A stretch of DNA of 64,000 nucleotides, from the NCBI GenBank assembly GCA_038728085.1, contig JAVYUU010000003.1, positions 1-64,000 on the forward strand, given 5' to 3'. The number at the start of each line of letters is the position of its first letter. The stretch's first letter is position 1. Below are positions 60,737 to 64,000 of the stretch, one piece after another. Origin of the DNA: Candidatus Bathyarchaeia archaeon (GTDB lineage: Archaea; Thermoproteota; Bathyarchaeia; Bathyarchaeales; Bathycorpusculaceae). Position numbers and translations under genes: made by a program. The notes beneath the pieces were generated by a model, which saw nothing but the letters and a program-made list of their open reading frames with translations, did no database searches and was not told where the DNA came from.

Positions 60737-60982
60737 ATGGATGTATCCGTTGGGGGACACAATACGGACACGAAGATGGCTGAAGTTCTGGAAATCTTGG
60801 CTGATGGAAAGTGGCACATGAAAAAGGAGATTTTGGAAAAAACTGGGCTTAAACCGAAGCAGCTTGAAACGATAATAGGTTTTCTGGTGGATTATGGGTT
60901 CATAATGGTGGACGATGAAGGAGGCTCTGTGAGGCTTAACGAAAACTTTAGAAAACTTCTCCTTCAAGAGGTCAACCAGTAA
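60737..60982 (+). CDS. Small winged-helix protein
   Basis: The protein has 81 residues. A single wHTH reads MAEVLEILADGKWHMKKEIL, EKTGLKPKQLETIIGFLVD, then a wing (GFIMVDDEGGSVRLN). It is a probable DNA-binding regulator of the ArsR/MarR-like fold type. The ATG at 60737 is preceded by GGGCGGGG. No partner gene is on this strand nearby, so the target is unknown. Confidence 0.75.
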   Translation: MDVSVGGHNTDTKMAEVLEILADGKWHMKKEILEKTGLKPKQLETIIGFLVDYGFIMVDDEGGSVRLNENFRKLLLQEVNQ

Positions 60983-61060
60983 AGTGTTAAGCGAAGCGGA
61001 ATGGAAGGGTTATTTGCAAAAAGAGAAGGTGAAAATGGGAGGAAAGCCCCGGTCTAGCCC

Positions 61061-61453
61061 CTAAAATTGTCCCAGCTTTTTCAAAATCTTTTCAAGGTCG
61101 GCGTTTTTCTCTGCGAAAATGCTTATTTTGTTATCGCCAATTGTGAGAGATAAAACTTTAACCTCTTTTCCTTCGACGAGGATGTTTTTGACGTCGCCGA
61201 GGTTGAAGGTTTCCGAGAGTTCTTCTCCGGCTTCTAGGGCTGATGATGAGAGGATGGCGTATTCTATGAGTTTTGATGGGTCTTTGAGGTCTATGGCTGC
61301 TGAGGTTGCGTTCCGGAGAATATAGCCAATGACGCCTTCATAGCCCTTTATTTCTTCGAGGCTTGCTTTAAGCTGGTTTGTTAGTGCCGCCTCTTCTATG
61401 GCTATGGGCTCTGCAGCGGTTTCCTCTTCAAAAGCCTTCTTTTTTCTCGTCAT
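61061..61453 (-). CDS. Roadblock/LC7-domain protein
   Basis: The protein has 130 residues from ATG 61453 (GGAGG and AAGGGAA upstream); a GTG five codons earlier overlaps the previous stop. After an acidic N-terminal arm, residues from about 30 to the end show the Roadblock pattern: GYEGVIGYILRNATSAAIDL, LIEYAILSSSALEAGEELSE, LGDVKNILVEGKEVKVLSLT, ISIFAEKNADLEKIL. Roadblock proteins dimerise and often regulate small Ras-like GTPases or motility motors. No GTPase gene is visible in the window. It is coupled to the second Roadblock gene upstream. Confidence 0.75.
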   Translation of the reverse strand: MTRKKKAFEEETAAEPIAIEEAALTNQLKASLEEIKGYEGVIGYILRNATSAAIDLKDPSKLIEYAILSSSALEAGEELSETFNLGDVKNILVEGKEVKVLSLTIGDNKISIFAEKNADLEKILKKLGQF

Positions 61454-61467
61454 TTCCCTTGCCTCCA

Positions 61468-62337
61468 CTATTCGATTACAGGTTTAACCTTCACGAGTTC
61501 TCCCTTCTTGATTTCGAGGGCTAGCTGCGCTTTTTCCGGAATCTGCACTATGCCCTTGCCAGCGTATTTCGCATCTTTTATTGGTTTGACCTTGTAGCGG
61601 GCTGTCTTCCCATCGAAAGTTTCAATCTCCACATACTCTATTTTTTTCCCTTCGAAGGCATTTTCCCAGTTGGAGAGGGTTTCACTGTCAACCCGTACAG
61701 TGTCAGATGGCACAAGCAAGCCGCCAATATTCTCCACTATAAGCTGAACCGCTGGAACCTCAAGGGACGGAGAGGGCTCTTGAACAGTCTCGAAGATAGG
61801 TGTAGGTTCAGGTTTTACCTCCGGCTTATATTCCTCTTCCTCCGGTTCCGGAGCGAGTTCCTCAGCGTGTTTTTCGGTTAGCGCCAAATCCTCCATTATA
61901 GGCTTTTCCGGTTTGGATGGTTCAGGTTTGGATGCTGGAGGAGGGACAACGTTTTTGAGGGGGGTAGGGCTGAGCTTTTCCAGCACTTTTAGAACCGTTG
62001 GGATTAGGACACGGACAACCGCGTCCACCATGCCCACATCGGCTTTCGCAGGGTAAACCATGACAAAGTAATGACCATTAAAGTGGTAAAGTTTAACCGT
62101 TCCAAGGCTGCCGTTTAGGGTTACGGCTTCCACACCGCCTATGGCTTCAGCCCTCTCGAAAATGTCGTCAAAAGCGTCCACCACGTGAACCATGACCTTT
62201 TGCGGAGTGCCCTCGTCTCCTGCGATTATTTCGCCGCTTTCATTGTAGACAAAGGCGTGTCGGATATCTGGGCAGACGTTCCGCATTTCCTCTAGGGCGC
62301 TGTTTAGGGCTGTATTGTAGATTTCGCCATAATCCAT
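61468..62337 (-). CDS. Roadblock/LC7-like protein with Pro/Glu linker and C-terminal beta domain
   Basis: The protein has 289 residues. The first 120 residues form a Roadblock-like domain (HAFVYNESGEIIAGDEGTPQ, AEAIGGVEAVTLNGSLGTVK, GHYFVMVYPAKADVGMV). A linker of about 85 residues rich in Pro, Glu and Lys follows. A C-terminal domain (LSNWENAFEGKKIEYVEIET, GIVQIPEKAQLALEIKKGEL) resembles AbrB-like or small OB folds but is not assigned. The gene is in the middle of a three-gene set with the coiled-coil and the shorter Roadblock genes. Confidence 0.7.
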   Translation of the reverse strand: MDYGEIYNTALNSALEEMRNVCPDIRHAFVYNESGEIIAGDEGTPQKVMVHVVDAFDDIFERAEAIGGVEAVTLNGSLGTVKLYHFNGHYFVMVYPAKADVGMVDAVVRVLIPTVLKVLEKLSPTPLKNVVPPPASKPEPSKPEKPIMEDLALTEKHAEELAPEPEEEEYKPEVKPEPTPIFETVQEPSPSLEVPAVQLIVENIGGLLVPSDTVRVDSETLSNWENAFEGKKIEYVEIETFDGKTARYKVKPIKDAKYAGKGIVQIPEKAQLALEIKKGELVKVKPVIE

Positions 62338-62368
62338 GAAAATTCACCCTTTAACGTGGCTGAAAATG

Positions 62369-62794
62369 CTAGGTTATTTTGAAGAGGATGCGCTCCGGCA
62401 CACCATCGTTCTCCACAACGATATACTTTAGCCCTTCAGTGTCGCCAAGCTGATCCAACCACTTGAGGGCTTCTCTGGCCTTCTGAAGCATCAAAAGCCG
62501 CTCCTGATAGCTGCGAACCACCTGCTCTATGGCTGTCAATTCATGGAAGGGGTTGGCATCCAACACTATGCTTAGGTTGCCAACAGTCACTTCGCCGAGG
62601 CTTTCAGCTGCCGTCTTCTTTCCAGCCAACTTCATGACCACTTCGCGGATTTTCTTTGATTTCTCGGCTAAAGCCCTAATCTCGTCTAGGCGGCGCAAAT
62701 ACTCGCCCAGAGTGCTTTTGGTTTCGGCAATCTGCTTTTCTAGGGTTTCGGCTATATCCTGCGCCGAAGCATACTCCTTTAACTCAACCACCAT
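62369..62794 (-). CDS. Coiled-coil protein heading the Roadblock gene set
   Basis: The protein has 141 residues from ATG 62794, chosen for the GGAGGTG seven bases upstream. Residues 10-60 form a coiled coil (AETLEKQIAETKSTLGEYLR, RALAEKSKKIREVVMKLAG), followed by VTVGNLSIVLDANPFHEL, a second helix (VRSYQERLLMLQKAREALKW) and a beta end (GLKYIVVENDGVPERILFKI). No family is recognised. It is 31 bases upstream of the long Roadblock gene, so it is probably part of the same complex. Confidence 0.65.
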   Translation of the reverse strand: MVVELKEYASAQDIAETLEKQIAETKSTLGEYLRRLDEIRALAEKSKKIREVVMKLAGKKTAAESLGEVTVGNLSIVLDANPFHELTAIEQVVRSYQERLLMLQKAREALKWLDQLGDTEGLKYIVVENDGVPERILFKIT

Positions 62795-62891
62795 ATTGCT
62801 TACACCTCCAACATCACGCAAACAATAGATGGGGAAACTAGACGGAACCTAACACCCTACCCCCAATCCCAACGCGAAAGGCAAAGAAAAG

Positions 62892-63305
62892 CTATGAACT
62901 TGGCGCAACAGCCGAGTAGTAGAACTGATTGCCCTTTGAAGTTACAACACGCACTTGATAGTTGCTTCCAGGGCTCCAAGTAAATGACACTTGAACTTCT
63001 TTTTGACTATTGGCGGGCACCGTTACATCAGATGCTAACAAATCTCCACTGGGGGTTGAGCCTCCAGCTATGTGTATTTCGGTTACTGTTATTGGTGCTG
63101 TACCTGTGTTTTGCAGGGTCACGTTTACTTTTCCACCACTCACGAATTCTACTTGGGTTATTTGTAGTTGTTCTGTTGCTGTGAATGTGAAGGTTAGGGC
63201 TCCCATCCATGCGGCTACGGCGATGCTGACGGCGACGGTTACGGCGATGAGTATGATGGTTGCTACTACGGGGCTTAGGGCTTTCCTACTCTTGAATAGT
63301 TTCAT
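62892..63305 (-). CDS. Archaeal type IV pilin-like protein
   Basis: The protein has 137 residues. A class III signal peptide (KLFKSRKA before LSPVVATIILIAVTVAVSIA) is cut by the prepilin peptidase, leaving the hydrophobic helix as the polymerisation stem. The C-terminal beta domain (ITQVEFVSGGKVNVTLQNTG, VQVSFTWSPGSNYQVRVV) is typical of the archaeal pilin N-terminal domain family. It forms adhesive pili or a surface filament; the pilus ATPase and platform genes are not in the window. It sits upstream of the Roadblock set. Confidence 0.88.
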   Translation of the reverse strand: MKLFKSRKALSPVVATIILIAVTVAVSIAVAAWMGALTFTFTATEQLQITQVEFVSGGKVNVTLQNTGTAPITVTEIHIAGGSTPSGDLLASDVTVPANSQKEVQVSFTWSPGSNYQVRVVTSKGNQFYYSAVAPSS

Positions 63306-63658
63306 TTTCTTTCATATCCCTCCTTGTTTGTTGTCGTGTATGTTAGTGGAAACTGAGAATTTAAATCTTACGACTTAATACACCATATTAACTATTTGTA
63401 AAACAAAACAACAACACCAAACCACAAAAACTAGAGAGGGATAACCACTATTGGCTAAACCACCAACCAAACCAACATAAAAATCCAGAAAAACATCCCC
63501 TCACCACAAAAACCCAAATAGGGCAGTGTTTGGGGGTTAAATAACAAAGCACAAACATAACTTCAAGTCGAAAACGGGCAAGCAAAGAACCTTTAATAAC
63601 AAATCTGCAAACCTACTAAACCAAGACTCGCAAAGAGAAGAAGCCCTAACGCTGCTGG
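63306..63658. other. Intergenic region of 353 bases, A/C-rich on the plus strand
   Basis: No gene was found. Near the pilin start are the ribosome site (GGAGGGATATGAAAGAAA, minus strand) and AT-rich elements that may serve as a promoter. From about 63400 to 63560 the plus strand is unusually poor in G and T, made mostly of A and C, so the minus strand is T/G-rich. No strong palindrome or tRNA-like fold was seen. Confidence 0.5.
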
Positions 63659-63994
63659 CTATTTCTCCAGTTTATCAAAGAACTCCAGCAGAAGCTTCGC
63701 CACCTTCTCGCCTAGCTCAGTCTTCTCATACTTCTTCTTCAATGGATCTAAGCGCTCGCTTTTCGCCAAACCAAGCTCCTCAATCTCAATCATCCTAGCC
63801 CTGAAAGTGCCATCACTCAACGTTAAACCATTCTCCCGCATAAACTCCTTAGCCTCTTTCCACTTCCCCCGCCCCAAATAGAGCAGGAAAATACAGTCAA
63901 TAGCATGATCCTTCTCAAGCATAGCCTTAATCGCCGAAAGCTTCGGATCCGTCAATATACGCCGAATCTTCTCCTCTTCTCCACTCCCAACCAT
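63659..63994 (-). CDS. Winged-helix transcriptional regulator-like protein
   Basis: The protein has 111 residues. A wHTH of the HxlR/PadR-like type is suggested by DHAIDCIFLLYLGRGKWKEA, then GTFRARMIEIEELGLAKSER as the recognition helix region and KKKYEKTELGEKVAKLLLEF as the final helix. The start ATG at 63994 is close to the window edge, and the reading frame could in principle begin further right. It may regulate the pilin gene downstream (inference). Confidence 0.7.
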   Translation of the reverse strand: MVGSGEEEKIRRILTDPKLSAIKAMLEKDHAIDCIFLLYLGRGKWKEAKEFMRENGLTLSDGTFRARMIEIEELGLAKSERLDPLKKKYEKTELGEKVAKLLLEFFDKLEK

Positions 63995-64000
63995 ACAAAC

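Noticed and set aside
1-64000. CRISPR arrays, IS elements and phage genes
   Set aside because: No regularly spaced repeats, transposase motifs, terminal inverted repeats or phage structural genes were found on reading through.

Overview
The window looks like a chromosomal segment of an archaeon of the TACK/Thermoproteota group, most likely a Bathyarchaeia-like lineage. The archaeal assignment rests on glycerol-1-phosphate dehydrogenase (ether lipids), the KH/beta-CASP termination nuclease FttA, a proteasome beta subunit, an Lsm protein, ribosomal proteins uS10, eL37 and an eL22-like protein, SepF, Rad50/Mre11, a type IV pilin-like protein, TATA-like promoters and frequent TTG/GTG starts. The finer placement is inference. 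No IS element, CRISPR array, rRNA or phage gene was seen. One tRNA (Gly-GCC) is present.

Region 1 (about 1-19.6 kb) is AT-rich and faces the cell surface. A minus-strand set, oppB-oppC-oppD-oppF-oppA-cohesin protein-dockerin protein, forms an oligopeptide-type ABC importer whose solute-binding protein ends in a dockerin. The next gene encodes a secreted protein with two cohesin-like modules, and the one after it a secreted protein with an internal dockerin. OppC carries an ectodomain of about 540 residues, and the binding protein has its family segments in circularly permuted order. Further on lie two NosD-like beta-helix surface proteins around a pair of small double-anchored membrane proteins, and a membrane protein sharing a short beta module with OppC.

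Region 2 (19.7-33.8 kb) holds ATP-dependent DNA ligase, a creatininase-family hydrolase, a nitroreductase, a Nif3-like protein, an orphan ABC importer (fused permease plus ATPase) with a PhoU-like partner, the eL22-like gene, an EamA transporter, an FAH-family hydrolase and the mre11-rad50 operon.

Region 3 (33.9-52.8 kb) is a dense information-processing core: AN1 zinc finger-site-2 protease, uS10, eL37, Lsm, PUA protein, SepF, FttA, proteasome beta, G1P dehydrogenase, FKBP, free Met-R-sulfoxide reductase, MFS carrier, HtrA-like protease, HTH-phosphoribosyltransferase, HhH-GPD glycosylase, MtnA, an EndA-family protein lacking the usual catalytic His, HisRS, a NIP7-like protein with an NSUN-type m5C methyltransferase, tRNA-Gly and MscS.

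Region 4 (52.9-64 kb) has a bacterial-type RsmH methyltransferase, three genes apparently broken by single-base frameshifts (52.9-55.7 kb), DUF401/DUF131 membrane proteins, a SWIM zinc-finger protein, Hsp20, a metallophosphoesterase, an inositol monophosphatase-family enzyme, two small winged-helix proteins, and a three-gene set of two Roadblock/LC7 proteins and a coiled-coil protein beside a pilin-like gene. Genes are tightly packed, with several stop-to-stop overlaps between convergent neighbours.
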